Of a stretch of 36,847 nucleotides of DNA, positions 24,356 through 33,066 are shown in pieces. The position numbers and the translations under genes were made by a program. Under the pieces are notes generated by a model, which was not told the DNA's origin, made no database searches, and was given only the letters and a program-made list of their open reading frames with translations. Each line of letters begins with the position of its first letter. Within the stretch, counting starts at the first letter, position 1. The DNA is taken from contig JAPOJR010000015.1 in the NCBI GenBank assembly GCA_029978325.1, forward strand, positions 1 through 36,847, in the 5' to 3' direction. This DNA is from Alphaproteobacteria bacterium (GTDB lineage Bacteria; Pseudomonadota; Alphaproteobacteria; Bin95).

Positions 24356-25135
24356 TTAAATGTTCGCCGGGAAGTGCCCGCCATCCATCAGGATGTTCTG
24401 GCCGGTGATAAAGCCGGCATGCGCGCTGCACAGAAAGGCGCAGGTCGCGCCGAACTCTTCGGCTGTGCCGAAACGTTTCGACGGATTTTCGTTCATCCGC
24501 GCCTGACGCAACTCGTCTTCCGGCTTGCCGGTTACCTTCGAGGCGTGGGAGAAATTGCCCTTCAGGCGGTCGGTATCGAACGGACCGGGCAACAGGCCGT
24601 TGATCGTCACGTTGTGCGGCGCCACTTCACGGCAAATCGTGGAACTGAACCCGGTCAACGCCATGCGTGCAGCGGTGGACAGGCCTAGGTTCGGCACAGG
24701 CATCTTCACGCTTTGCGACGTGATATTGACGATGCGGCCGAATTTTCGCTCTGCCATGCCATCGATCACAGCGGTGATCATTTCCACATGGGACAGCAAT
24801 TGCGCCTCCAGCGCTGCCAGCCAACGCTCCCGCGTGTCGGTCCGGAAATTGCCAGGGGCCGGGCCGCCGGCATTGGTGACCAAAATATCGGGCTCCGGGC
24901 ATGCGGCCAGCACGGCCGTGCGAATTTCCGGCTTGGTGATATCGCCAGGCACCGCTGTCACCTGAACGTTGTAGCGGTTGCGGATCTCCGCAGCCGTCGC
25001 TTCCAATTCGGAGGCGGTCCGGGCATTGATCACCAGATCGCAACCTTCCTCGGCCAACGCCATCGCGCAGCCCTTGCCCAGGCCCTTGCTGGCCGCCTCC
25101 ACGATGGCCTTGCGGCCGCGAATTCCCATATCCAT
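24356..25135 (-). CDS. Atypical short-chain dehydrogenase/reductase with altered active site
   Basis: A 259-residue SDR-fold protein of a branch marked by ITSQSVKMPVPNLGLS, in which the usual Tyr-x-x-x-Lys is not present: the aligned segment reads LSTAARMAL, with Ser and Arg in those places. The cofactor motif, normally TGxxxGxG, reads EAASKGLG here, with Thr-Gly replaced by Glu-Ala. LVTNAGG and the C-terminal ITGQNILMDGG are retained. Relatives are annotated as 3-oxoacyl-ACP reductase-like, but catalysis is doubtful. It starts at ATG 25135; the frame runs to 25267 but that overlaps hdaA. It lies 17 bases after hdaA on the same strand. Confidence 0.82.
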   Translation of the reverse strand: MDMGIRGRKAIVEAASKGLGKGCAMALAEEGCDLVINARTASELEATAAEIRNRYNVQVTAVPGDITKPEIRTAVLAACPEPDILVTNAGGPAPGNFRTDTRERWLAALEAQLLSHVEMITAVIDGMAERKFGRIVNITSQSVKMPVPNLGLSTAARMALTGFSSTICREVAPHNVTINGLLPGPFDTDRLKGNFSHASKVTGKPEDELRQARMNENPSKRFGTAEEFGATCAFLCSAHAGFITGQNILMDGGHFPANI

Positions 25136-25152
25136 TGACGGTACGTCCTCTG

Positions 25153-25830
25153 TCAGTCGTCGGTTGGCAGTTTCAATACTTCCTGCGCCAGTTGGCGCGT
25201 CACCTTGCGCCGCTGCGCCAGCGAAGCCCGGTCCAGTTGCTCGACCGCCGCAGCGATCGCCGCGCACGAGCGCTCCAGCCGGGTCAGCATAAAGGCGATC
25301 ACATTGTCTGGCACCGGTATTTGCCGGTCTGCGAACAATTTCCCGGCAAGCCCGCCCAATAGCGCATCATCTGGGGCCTGCAGACTGGCTGACGGCAGCG
25401 CCCGAAGCCGCGAATCGAGGTCCGCCAGGCCAGTGCTCCAGCGCGCCGCAGGTTCCCGGGTAGTCAGCAGCACAGAAAGTCCGCGGGCGCTAGCCGTATT
25501 GATCAGATGGAACAGAATTCTGGGGTCGGATACGCCCTGAATATCATCCACTGCGACGGCGCGGCATAGGCCCAAGGCCTGCTCCAACGTCACACTATAG
25601 GCCTTTACCCGCGCCGCCGCCGCGCGGTTGGCCCAAATCGCCGCCAAATGACTCTTGCCGCTGGCCTCCGGGCCATGCAGCAACAGGCCTCCGCCGGGCC
25701 AATCCGGCCATAGGTCCAACCAGCGGACCGCATCCCGATTGCTGTCCGCCACCAGGAAGTCCGCCTCCCCCAAGGCGGAGCGTACCGGCAGCGGCAAGGG
25801 CAATTGGCTTCCGGCAGATGTCTCAGTCAC
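25153..25830 (-). CDS. hdaA: DnaA-related regulatory inactivation protein HdaA
   Basis: Regulator that, together with the sliding clamp, stimulates ATP hydrolysis by DnaA and so limits replication initiation. The 225-residue protein has only the DnaA-like AAA+ part and no DNA-binding domain IV. The N-terminus carries QLPLPLP (9-15), a match to the clamp-binding motif of Hda. Walker A is GPEASGKS (53-60) and Walker B AVAVDDI (91-97). The GTG start at 25830 overlaps the PerM gene's stop by eight bases, so it is translationally coupled to it, a common alphaproteobacterial pairing. Confidence 0.9.
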   Translation of the reverse strand: MTETSAGSQLPLPLPVRSALGEADFLVADSNRDAVRWLDLWPDWPGGGLLLHGPEASGKSHLAAIWANRAAAARVKAYSVTLEQALGLCRAVAVDDIQGVSDPRILFHLINTASARGLSVLLTTREPAARWSTGLADLDSRLRALPSASLQAPDDALLGGLAGKLFADRQIPVPDNVIAFMLTRLERSCAAIAAAVEQLDRASLAQRRKVTRQLAQEVLKLPTDD

Positions 25831-26899
25831 CGGGCAACTCGTGATCGTACAGGCGACTCTGCCGGTATTGCGTCAACAAAAAGCGCACGACCACTCCGAT
25901 AACCGCCGCCGTCGGCAATGCGATCAACATGCCGAGAAACCCCATCAGCGAGCCGCCGGCGAACAGGGCGAAAATCACCCACACGGGATGCAATTGCACC
26001 CGGTCGCCCACCAGCTTCGGCGTCAGCAAATAGGCTTCGATCAATTGCCCGACGACAAATATCAACGCGACAATGCCGATCCTGACAGGATCGGAAAATT
26101 CAATCAGCGCCAGGCCGACGCTGGAGACCAGGCCGAACATCGACCCCATGTAGGGGATGAACGATACCAGACCGGCCATCAGCCCTACAGTAAAGCCAAA
26201 CGGCAACCCAGCCGCAGCCAGCGCGCCGCCATAGCCTAGCGCCAGGACAATACAGACAGACGATTGGCCCCGGACGAAGCCGGAGAGCATTTCGTCCACC
26301 CGCCCCACTTGTTGGCGGACGGTCGCGCGATGTTCCAGCGGCAGCAATTCGTCAAGAATGGCGACGATCCTATCCCAATCCCGCAACAGGTAGAACGCCA
26401 CGACCGGCGTCACCAGGATCAGCGACAGAAACTCGAAAAAGGCGATGCTCCGGGCAAAAAACCCCTGCACCAGTCCAGAAAAGATCGACATGCCGCGGCC
26501 GAACTCAGCCGTCAGCGCATCGCGCACCTGCTGAAATTCTTCCGGGCTGAGGACGCCCTGCAACCGCTCGACCCCGGCGATCAGCCAACGCTGCAGCACC
26601 GCAACGATATCGGGCAAGCGGCCCGCCAAACCGACAATCTGGCTTTGCACCACCGGGATCAGCAACAACAACAGCAGGATCGAGAGGATTGCAAACCCCA
26701 ATAACGTCCAAGCGGCCGCCCATCCGCGGCCAATACCGCGCCGTTCCATCCAATCCGCGATCGGGTCCAGGAAATAGGCGACGGCCAGTCCGGCAACGAA
26801 TGGCAGCAGGATCGGCTGGAACAGCCAGACCAGCAGCACGAAGGCTGCCAGGATCAGCAGCCACGCGCCGGCCTTTTCTCTAACGGTCAACCGGCCCAC
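25823..26899 (-). CDS. AI-2E/PerM-family membrane transporter
   Basis: A 358-residue integral membrane protein of the AI-2E family (TqsA, YdgG, PerM). It shows two to three N-terminal segments from residue 11, a central cytoplasmic helical region (about 90-150), and several C-terminal segments. The family signature FIPYMGSMFG and the following GQLIEAYLLTPKLVGDRVQLHP are visible. The start codon is GTG 26899. It lies between the DUF2066 gene (18 bases upstream) and hdaA, forming a likely four-gene minus-strand run. The transported substrate is unknown; in other members it may be a signal or a cation. Confidence 0.88.
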   Translation of the reverse strand: MGRLTVREKAGAWLLILAAFVLLVWLFQPILLPFVAGLAVAYFLDPIADWMERRGIGRGWAAAWTLLGFAILSILLLLLLIPVVQSQIVGLAGRLPDIVAVLQRWLIAGVERLQGVLSPEEFQQVRDALTAEFGRGMSIFSGLVQGFFARSIAFFEFLSLILVTPVVAFYLLRDWDRIVAILDELLPLEHRATVRQQVGRVDEMLSGFVRGQSSVCIVLALGYGGALAAAGLPFGFTVGLMAGLVSFIPYMGSMFGLVSSVGLALIEFSDPVRIGIVALIFVVGQLIEAYLLTPKLVGDRVQLHPVWVIFALFAGGSLMGFLGMLIALPTAAVIGVVVRFLLTQYRQSRLYDHELPGD

Positions 26900-26917
26900 T
26901 CCATTGGCTCTGTCGCT

Positions 26918-28051
26918 TTACCCATGGATCCGCAGCACCCAACCGCCAGGCTCCTGAACCAGACGCATGCCATAGCTGTCGAAGGCCCGCTGCAATTGCT
27001 CCAGATCGGAACTGTATTTCAGGTCGAACTCCGCCGCCGTCGCTGTCAATCGCGCCAGCACCGCAGAATTCAGGGAGCGCACTTCGGCTATCCGGCGCAG
27101 CGCATCCGCGTAATCTCCGATAAAAGCCAACGGCACCGTCACCCGCAAGGTGCTGACGCCGATTTCGCCGCGCTGCAGGTTTTCTGTCTTCCAGGCCGCA
27201 GCCAATGCGTCGGCCATCGCGGCCGCCGCCGTCCGGGTCAGTTGTTCTGCCGCAAGCGCGGCTCTGCCCCCGGCTGCGCCGGTAAAGGTCTGGGTAATCG
27301 GCCCTGCCGGCGCTGCGCCATAACCTCGCAATGTTACGTCCAATACCGGCGCGCCCGTTCGCGGATCGACCCGCAATTGACCCAAAGCGACGATGGCGCC
27401 GCTGGCACGGTAAGCCCTGGCCAATTGCTGCATTCCGGGGCTATCGCCGGCAAGCGCCTGATCGGCGCTCAGTTGCAACTGGTCCTCTGCCGAACCAGCC
27501 GCCATCACTGTATCCAACAAGCCCCGCGTGCCGACACGCTCGCTCCAGGCAGTGTGCCAGGGATTCGGCACCTCCCACAATTGGCGGGCACCAACCCATT
27601 CATAGACCGGCAGAACCAACAGCGGCGGGCTGACGCGGTCGGTGAAGGGAATTTGCCGGGCATTCAAGAAATCCCGCACACGGGCCCGGGAGAACGAGAT
27701 CGCCAGCTCCGCCCGGTAAGCCGATGCGGTCGTCTGTTCCCGGACGATATCCACAGCGGCAATCAGCGCGTTCAGGTCGGGCTGCGCCAGGGCCGGTCGG
27801 GCACCGTAATAGGTCTGCGGCACCAGCCGTTCGTAAAGATGGACATAAGCCGCCTGCCGCGCCTCATCCAAGCCTTGCTGACGGGCCAGGACGCCGGTAG
27901 CGGCTGTCTTTTCGATGGCAATTTGCCGAACTGTATAGGCGCTCGTCGTCTGTTGGGCCACAGCTGTGCCTTGGACCGCCGTCAGAACGAGCATTGCCAT
28001 GCCCAGCACGAACCGCCATGCCGTCCCCTGCGCCAACCGCCTGCGTTGCAT
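26918..28051 (-). CDS. DUF2066 domain-containing exported protein
   Basis: A 377-residue protein with a clear signal peptide: basic MQRRRLAQ, hydrophobic FVLGMAMLVLTAVQG, cut near AVA-QQ. The remainder fits DUF2066, a family of unknown function found next to purM, hdaA and perM-like genes in alpha- and gammaproteobacteria. LARQQGLDEARQAAYVHLYERLVP and LLVLPVYEW are typical. The start ATG 28051 is used; a TTG at 28057 is possible. It is divergent from purM with a 93-base gap. The conserved neighbourhood suggests an envelope or division link, which is inference. Confidence 0.83.
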   Translation of the reverse strand: MQRRRLAQGTAWRFVLGMAMLVLTAVQGTAVAQQTTSAYTVRQIAIEKTAATGVLARQQGLDEARQAAYVHLYERLVPQTYYGARPALAQPDLNALIAAVDIVREQTTASAYRAELAISFSRARVRDFLNARQIPFTDRVSPPLLVLPVYEWVGARQLWEVPNPWHTAWSERVGTRGLLDTVMAAGSAEDQLQLSADQALAGDSPGMQQLARAYRASGAIVALGQLRVDPRTGAPVLDVTLRGYGAAPAGPITQTFTGAAGGRAALAAEQLTRTAAAAMADALAAAWKTENLQRGEIGVSTLRVTVPLAFIGDYADALRRIAEVRSLNSAVLARLTATAAEFDLKYSSDLEQLQRAFDSYGMRLVQEPGGWVLRIHG

Positions 28052-28144
28052 TGCCAAGGCCTTTCGCTATGGTCCCAGAATTCCCGCTAGTGCATCGCCG
28101 GCGGCGGCGCTTGCGGTTACGATTGGTTCTTATACAGAGGCGAG

Positions 28145-29227
28145 ATGCGCATGTCCAAAGGCGGACGCAGCTATGCAGACGCCGGTGTGGATATCGAGGC
28201 GGGCGATGCGTTCGTCCGCTTGATTGGCCCACTGGTCGCTGCCACGGCACGGACGGGCTCACGCCCCGATCTGAAAGGCTTTGCCGGAGTCTTTGATCTG
28301 AAAGCCTGCGGCTTCCAGGACCCGCTGATGCTGGCTGCCACCGATGGCGTCGGCACCAAACTGCGGATTGCGATCGAAACCGGCCAGCATGACACCATCG
28401 GCCAGGACCTGGTCGCCATGTGCGCCAACGACCTGATCGTTCATGGCGGCGAGCCTCTGTTTTTCCTTGACTATTTTGCCAGCGGTAAACTGGAATCCGC
28501 AGTCGCCACAGCGGTTGTCGCCAGCATCGCCCGTGCCTGCAAAGAGGCGGGCTGCGCCCTGATCGGCGGAGAAACAGCCGAAATGCCGGGCATGTATGCC
28601 GCAGGCGACTATGACCTTGCCGGCTTTGTCGTCGGCGCGGTTGAGCGCGACCAATACATCGACGGCAGCCGCGTCATGGCCGGCGACGTTGTCCTGGGGC
28701 TGCCGTCCAGCGGCGTGCACTCCAACGGCTATAGCCTCGTGCGCAAGGTCGTGAGCGACCTGGGCCTGCGCTGGAGCGATCCGGCCCCGTTCGACCCTAG
28801 CCGCCCGCTGGGCGAAGCGCTGTTGGAGCCGACGCGGCTCTATATCGCCCAAGCGCTGGCGGCCACCAGGACCGGAGGCGTTCATGCCATCGCACACATC
28901 ACCGGCGGCGGCCTGCCCGGCAATGTGCCGCGGGTTCTGCCCGATGGTCTCGCCGTTGTGCTGGAGCCTGATGCCTGGCGGTTGCCGCCGGTCTTTCAGT
29001 GGCTGCAGTCGGCCGGCGAGATCGACGCGCCCGAGATGCTGAAAACGTTCAATTGCGGTGTTGGCCTGGTGCTGGTGACGCCGCCCGACCGGGAAGCTGA
29101 GGTACGCGCGGCACTTACCGGCGCCGGCGAGCGAGAAATTTATCGCCTGGGGACAATCCGACCGCTGGCCGATGCAACGGCGGCGCAGTTGGCCTGGACC
29201 GGCAGCGCGCCGTGGAGCGACGCGTGA
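28145..29227 (+). CDS. purM: Phosphoribosylformylglycinamidine cyclo-ligase
   Basis: AIR synthetase: uses ATP to close the imidazole ring of FGAM in purine synthesis. The protein has 360 residues, the family length. Visible signatures are [28 protein letters not shown] from 65, and MCANDLI around 92-98; [10 protein letters not shown] is the C-terminal nucleotide-binding motif. The start ATG 28145 has GAGGCGAG just upstream, and ATG 28151 is a second candidate. The stop TGA overlaps the purN GTG start (GTGA), the normal purM-purN coupling. Confidence 0.97.
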   Translation: MRMSKGGRSYADAGVDIEAGDAFVRLIGPLVAATARTGSRPDLKGFAGVFDLKACGFQDPLMLAATDGVGTKLRIAIETGQHDTIGQDLVAMCANDLIVHGGEPLFFLDYFASGKLESAVATAVVASIARACKEAGCALIGGETAEMPGMYAAGDYDLAGFVVGAVERDQYIDGSRVMAGDVVLGLPSSGVHSNGYSLVRKVVSDLGLRWSDPAPFDPSRPLGEALLEPTRLYIAQALAATRTGGVHAIAHITGGGLPGNVPRVLPDGLAVVLEPDAWRLPPVFQWLQSAGEIDAPEMLKTFNCGVGLVLVTPPDREAEVRAALTGAGEREIYRLGTIRPLADATAAQLAWTGSAPWSDA

Positions 29228-29883
29228 GCAGGGCGCGCCTGGGGATTCTGATTTCCGGACGCGGCAGCAACATGGCGGCCCTGGTTGCCGCCGCTGCCGA
29301 CCCGGCCTACCCGGCTGACGCCGCGTTGGTGCTGGCGAACCGAGACGATGCCGCCGGATTGCAGCATGCGGCAGCGCGGGGCGTCCCCACCGCCGTGGTC
29401 GCCAGCAAGCCATTCGGCAAGGACCGCGAGGCCTTCGAACGGGCGCTAGACGCCCGCCTCCGCCAGTCCAGCGTGGATTTGGTTTGCCTGGCCGGGTTTA
29501 TGCGCCTGCTGACCCCCTGGTTCGTCGGCCAATGGCGCGACCGGCTGATCAATATTCACCCCTCGATCCTGCCGGCGTTTAAGGGCCTCGATACCCATGC
29601 CCGCGCGCTGGCCGACGGCGTCCGTTGGCACGGCTGCACCGTGCACTATGTCCGGGCGGAGATGGATGCCGGGCCAATCATCGCTCAGGCGGTCGTGCCC
29701 GTGCACCCGGACGATACTGAGCAGCAGCTGGCGGACCGGGTGCTGGCGGCCGAGCACCGGATCTATCCGATGGCTGTCCGCCTCGTAGCGGAGGGACGGG
29801 CGCCCGTCATCGGCGAGCGCGTTGCGTTGCACCCATCGGTATCCGTGCAGGAGACCACGCTCACCAACCCGCAGGAAGCCTGA
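29224..29883 (+). CDS. purN: Phosphoribosylglycinamide formyltransferase
   Basis: Transfers formyl from 10-formyltetrahydrofolate to GAR in purine synthesis. It has 219 residues from GTG 29224, which is preceded by GGAG at about 29214 with six bases spacing; an in-frame ATG at 29212 is the alternative. SGRGSNM at 11-17 binds the phosphate. The catalytic triad is Asn110 and His112 in [13 protein letters not shown] and Asp148 in MDAGPII, in step with the E. coli enzyme. It overlaps the purM stop and should be co-translated with it. Confidence 0.96.
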   Translation: MSRARLGILISGRGSNMAALVAAAADPAYPADAALVLANRDDAAGLQHAAARGVPTAVVASKPFGKDREAFERALDARLRQSSVDLVCLAGFMRLLTPWFVGQWRDRLINIHPSILPAFKGLDTHARALADGVRWHGCTVHYVRAEMDAGPIIAQAVVPVHPDDTEQQLADRVLAAEHRIYPMAVRLVAEGRAPVIGERVALHPSVSVQETTLTNPQEA

Positions 29884-29997
29884 CCCGCCCTGCCGGGCTG
29901 CGCCCTTGAACCGCATTGGGGATGCCGCGGTTGCAAGCTAGGAAAAAGTCAGAATAATCACTGTATCCGCCTGCCCGGCGGGCCGCCGATGAATGGA

Positions 29998-30135
29998 ATG
30001 CCGAGCACCATGGAAAATTTCGAAGACTCCGTCCGCCGCCACCGCGCCAGCTGGGAAGGTTTTGCCGACCTTTTGAAATATGGCACGATCGGCGTGATCA
30101 TCGTTCTGGTGCTCATGGCGATTTTCCTGCTGTAG
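29998..30135 (+). CDS. aa3-type cytochrome c oxidase subunit IV (tiny membrane protein)
   Basis: A 45-residue protein: ENFEDSVRRHRASWEGFADL, then a single membrane helix KYGTIGVIIVLVLMAIFLL. The pattern of His, Trp and Phe before the helix and the LMAIFL ending fits the bacterial aa3-type oxidase subunit IV family, an accessory helix in the alphaproteobacterial enzyme. It is short enough to be missed by usual length cut-offs. ATG 29998 is used; ATG 29989 and ATG 30010 are also in frame. No other cox gene is nearby, as is usual for this subunit. A strong terminator follows. Confidence 0.82.
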   Translation: MPSTMENFEDSVRRHRASWEGFADLLKYGTIGVIIVLVLMAIFLL

Positions 30136-30169
30136 ACCGCCAGTACGCTTGACCCGCGCATTGCAGATG

Positions 30170-30204
30170 CCGCCGCAGGACGATGATGTCCGGCGGCGGT
30201 TTTT
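30170..30204 (+). terminator. Rho-independent terminator
   Basis: CCGCCGCAGGA (30170-30180) pairs with TCCGGCGGCGG (30189-30199), one mismatch, with an eight-base loop and a five-T run at 30200-30204. It closes the cox subunit IV transcript and separates it from dodecin. Confidence 0.85.
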
Positions 30205-30286
30205 GTGTGCCTGACGCAGGAACGCATTGTCGCACCTTGCGCGCATCCCCATCTCTTAAGGACTGAAACAGCAAGGGAAGGCTGTC

Positions 30287-30496
30287 ATGTCCAACAATGT
30301 CTATTCCGTGACCGAAATCGTCGGCTCCTCCGAAACCTCGATTTCCGACGCTATCCAGACCGCTATCGCCAAGGCCGACAAAAGTCTGCGCAATCTGGAA
30401 TGGTTCGAAGTCGGCCAGATCCGAGGGTGGATCAAGGAAGGTAAGGTCGGCCACTACCAGGTCACGTTGAAGCTGGGCTTCAAATACGACAAGTAG
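30287..30496 (+). CDS. Dodecin (flavin-binding dodecamer)
   Basis: A 69-residue dodecin: a twelve-subunit shell that stores or sequesters riboflavin-type flavins, protecting cells from their light reactivity. The family fingerprint SISDAIQTAIAKADKSLRNLEWFEVG is visible, with the flavin-stacking Trp39 and nearby Gln44, and the closing VTLKLGFKYD strand. AAGGGAAGG lies before ATG 30287. It is monocistronic between the preceding terminator and a convergent oxidoreductase gene only 12 bases away. Confidence 0.93.
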   Translation: MSNNVYSVTEIVGSSETSISDAIQTAIAKADKSLRNLEWFEVGQIRGWIKEGKVGHYQVTLKLGFKYDK

Positions 30497-30508
30497 GCGG
30501 GACGGTCG

Positions 30509-32620
30509 TCAGACCTGCCCCGCCGGCCTCACCCATACCGCCGTATCATGGAACACTGCGCCACCGACGGGCGCGGCGGGCTCGGACGAGACCAGCAGGT
30601 TGATGCCGATGCCCTCCGGGAAGGCGTGGTTCGGCCAGATGCTCTCGACGATGACCGTGCCGGCTCGGAGGCCGTCGAAGTGGCGGGCATGCAAGGTGAC
30701 GCTGCCCTTCTCGTTGCCGATCAGCACGCGCGCGCCGTCGGCAATGCCCAGCGGTTCCGCATCTTCCGGCCGCATCATCACCTCTGGCCGCCGCTCACGT
30801 GCGGCTGAGGTCGGCGTCTCCGTGAAGGTGGAGTTGAGGAACGAGCGCGCTGGCGCGGTCACCATGCGGAAGGGCTTGTCCGGCGTCGCCCGGTCGATCA
30901 CGTCCCAGTGGTCCGGCAGCGCCGGCATGCAGTCGCCGGGGCCATAGCGGCCCGTTCCTGTGCCGTCGTCATAAGGCGGCAAGCCGGCCCAGTCCGGCTT
31001 GAACCGGAATTTCTTGTCGGGCCAGGCAAAGCCGTTCCGGTAGTGCGCTTCCTCGAACGGCGGCTGGCAATCAACCCATTTGCTCACCAGCAACTCGTCA
31101 TAGCTGCCGCGTTTCGAGGCCTTCAGCGTCGCATCCACCAGTTCGCGCGCCGTCATGCGAAAGGCCGGCTGCGGGCAGCCGAGGCGCTGCGCCAGCGCGT
31201 TGATCACCTCGACATTGGACCGCGGCCCTTCCGGCGGCTCGATCACCTTCGGCCCCAGCGTGATGTACTGGTTGCCGCCGCCCTGGTAGACGTCGTCATG
31301 CTCCAGAAACATGGTGGCGGGAAGGACGATGTCGGCCATTTTCGCTGTGTCTGTCAGGAACTGCTCATGCACGCAGGTGAACAGATCCTCCCGCGCGAAG
31401 CCCGCATGCACCTTGGCCAGCTCAGGCGCGACCATCATCGGGTTGGTGTTCTGAATGAACAGGCCAGTGACCGGCGGCCCGCCTCTCAGAGCTTCGGCAT
31501 CGCCGGTCAGCACGTCGCCGATGCGGCTCATGTCGAGCCGGCGGATGCTGGGGTCGGCGTAATCGCGGCCCTCCACCAGGGTCTTGTTCCAGCGGTAGAT
31601 GTCGCGGTTGTTGTGAAACGCGCCGCCGCCCTCGTACTGCCAGGCGCCTGTCACGGCGGCAATGGACAGCACAGCATGCATGTTATGTGCGCCGTTCCGC
31701 TGCCGGCACATGCCATAGCCGATGCGCAGGAAATGCTTCTTGTTCTCCGCCAGTAGGCGGGCGAACGCCTCGATCTCCGCCGCCGGCACGCCGCAGATCG
31801 CCTCCGCCCATTGCGGCGAACGGGATTTCAGGTGGGCCTCCAATTCCTCCGGGCAGTCCGTGTACTGCCCCAGATAGGGCCAGTCTGCATGCCCGTCGCG
31901 AAACAGAACATGCATCACCGCACAGGCTAGCGCGCCGTCCGTCCCCGGCTTGACGCACAGGAATACGTCCGCCTGCTTTGCGGTCTCGGTGCGGTAGGTA
32001 TCGACGACCACAATCTTCGCGCCGCGGCTCTTGCGGGCGTAAACGGCGTGAGTCAGGACATTGATCTGGGTCGAAGCCGGGTTGGTGCCCCAGATCACCA
32101 CCACGTCAGCGACCCGCATCTCGCGCGGGTCGGCGCCATGCAGCGAGCCTGTGCCGGCAACAAAGCCATTCCAGGCCGTTGCCACGCAGATGGTATCGTG
32201 CTGAAAGCTGTACTTCTTCGCATGCCGCAGACGATGGATCGAATCGCGCTGCACCTGCCCCATGGTGCCGGCATAGAAATACGGCCAGATCGTTTCCGAG
32301 CCATAACGGGCTTCCGCCTTCAGAAATGCCTCCGCAGTTTCGCTGATGGCGTCGTCAAAACTGATCTCGCGGAACTCACCAGAGCCTTTCGCTCCGGTGC
32401 GTTGCAGACACTTAGTCAGGCGGTCAGGATGGTGGATGCGCTCATGATAGCGCGCAACCTTGGCGCAAATGACACCGTCCGTGTACAGATTTGCCTTAGC
32501 GCCCCGTACCCGGCCAATGGTGCGGGCATCCAGCCGCTCCACCTCCAGCGCGCAGGTGGAGGGGCAATCGTGCGGGCAGGCAGAAAACACAATTTCAGGG
32601 TTTGCAACACTGTCAGGCAC
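30509..32620 (-). CDS. Molybdopterin oxidoreductase of the DMSO reductase family
   Basis: A 703-residue enzyme of the bis-MGD family. The N-terminus binds a 4Fe-4S cluster through Cys15, Cys19, Cys23 and Cys52 (CPHDCPSTC and VICAK). IWGTNPAST, TNPMMVAPE and the C-terminal RPEDAEPLGIADGARVLIGN are family segments. There is no Tat signal, so it is probably cytoplasmic. Starts at GTG 32620 with AGGAG eight bases upstream. No electron-transfer subunit, chaperone or cofactor gene is adjacent, so its physiological partner and substrate are unknown. It is divergent from a DOPA-dioxygenase-like gene. Confidence 0.88.
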   Translation of the reverse strand: MPDSVANPEIVFSACPHDCPSTCALEVERLDARTIGRVRGAKANLYTDGVICAKVARYHERIHHPDRLTKCLQRTGAKGSGEFREISFDDAISETAEAFLKAEARYGSETIWPYFYAGTMGQVQRDSIHRLRHAKKYSFQHDTICVATAWNGFVAGTGSLHGADPREMRVADVVVIWGTNPASTQINVLTHAVYARKSRGAKIVVVDTYRTETAKQADVFLCVKPGTDGALACAVMHVLFRDGHADWPYLGQYTDCPEELEAHLKSRSPQWAEAICGVPAAEIEAFARLLAENKKHFLRIGYGMCRQRNGAHNMHAVLSIAAVTGAWQYEGGGAFHNNRDIYRWNKTLVEGRDYADPSIRRLDMSRIGDVLTGDAEALRGGPPVTGLFIQNTNPMMVAPELAKVHAGFAREDLFTCVHEQFLTDTAKMADIVLPATMFLEHDDVYQGGGNQYITLGPKVIEPPEGPRSNVEVINALAQRLGCPQPAFRMTARELVDATLKASKRGSYDELLVSKWVDCQPPFEEAHYRNGFAWPDKKFRFKPDWAGLPPYDDGTGTGRYGPGDCMPALPDHWDVIDRATPDKPFRMVTAPARSFLNSTFTETPTSAARERRPEVMMRPEDAEPLGIADGARVLIGNEKGSVTLHARHFDGLRAGTVIVESIWPNHAFPEGIGINLLVSSEPAAPVGGAVFHDTAVWVRPAGQV

Positions 32621-32685
32621 GTAAAGGCTCCTATTGCGGGCGATAGACCCTATATTCTCAACTCCAACGTATGGGAGACTAGCAG

Positions 32686-33048
32686 ATGGCCAGCGCCGAC
32701 TCCATTATCGACCGGATCAAGGACTACCACATCCACGTCTACTATGACGCGGCCAGCAAGCCTCGCGCCGAGGCATTGCGCGCCAAACTGGAGGCGGCGT
32801 TTCCCGGTGCAATCTATGGACGCTGGCACGACAGGCCCGTCGGGCCACATCCAGAATGGTCTTACCAGGTGCATTTCCCGGTGGAGTTGTTCCCGCAGAT
32901 CGTGCCGTTCGTAGCGCTGGAGCGCGACGGACTGACCGTGCTGGTCCACCCCAATACCGACGACGACCTGGCCGACCATCGCGACTATGCCTTTTGGATG
33001 GGCAAGATCCCGTCGCTGGAACTCGGAATTTTCGACAAGGCGCATTAG
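32686..33048 (+). CDS. DOPA 4,5-dioxygenase family protein
   Basis: A 120-residue protein of the small DOPA 4,5-dioxygenase family, named for a fungal enzyme that opens the catechol ring of DOPA. Conserved histidine motifs are HIHVYYD (His15, His17), GPHPEW (His55), VHFP (His63) and HPNTDDDLADHRD (His88, His98). Bacterial members are of uncertain substrate and may act on catechols such as caffeate or DOPA. It sits alone, divergent from the molybdoenzyme gene with a 65-base gap and convergent with the membrane/transposase-domain gene. Confidence 0.82.
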   Translation: MASADSIIDRIKDYHIHVYYDAASKPRAEALRAKLEAAFPGAIYGRWHDRPVGPHPEWSYQVHFPVELFPQIVPFVALERDGLTVLVHPNTDDDLADHRDYAFWMGKIPSLELGIFDKAH

Positions 33049-33066
33049 GCCGAAGCGTTCGCTGAC

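Noticed and set aside
26924..28090. A 388-codon open frame on the plus strand opposite the DUF2066 gene
   Set aside because: No family features, and the opposite strand encodes a signal peptide and a recognised domain.
29884..29940. Weak inverted repeat AACCGC/GCGGTT after purN as a terminator
   Set aside because: Only six pairs with a 12-base loop and no T-run; not strong enough to list as a feature.
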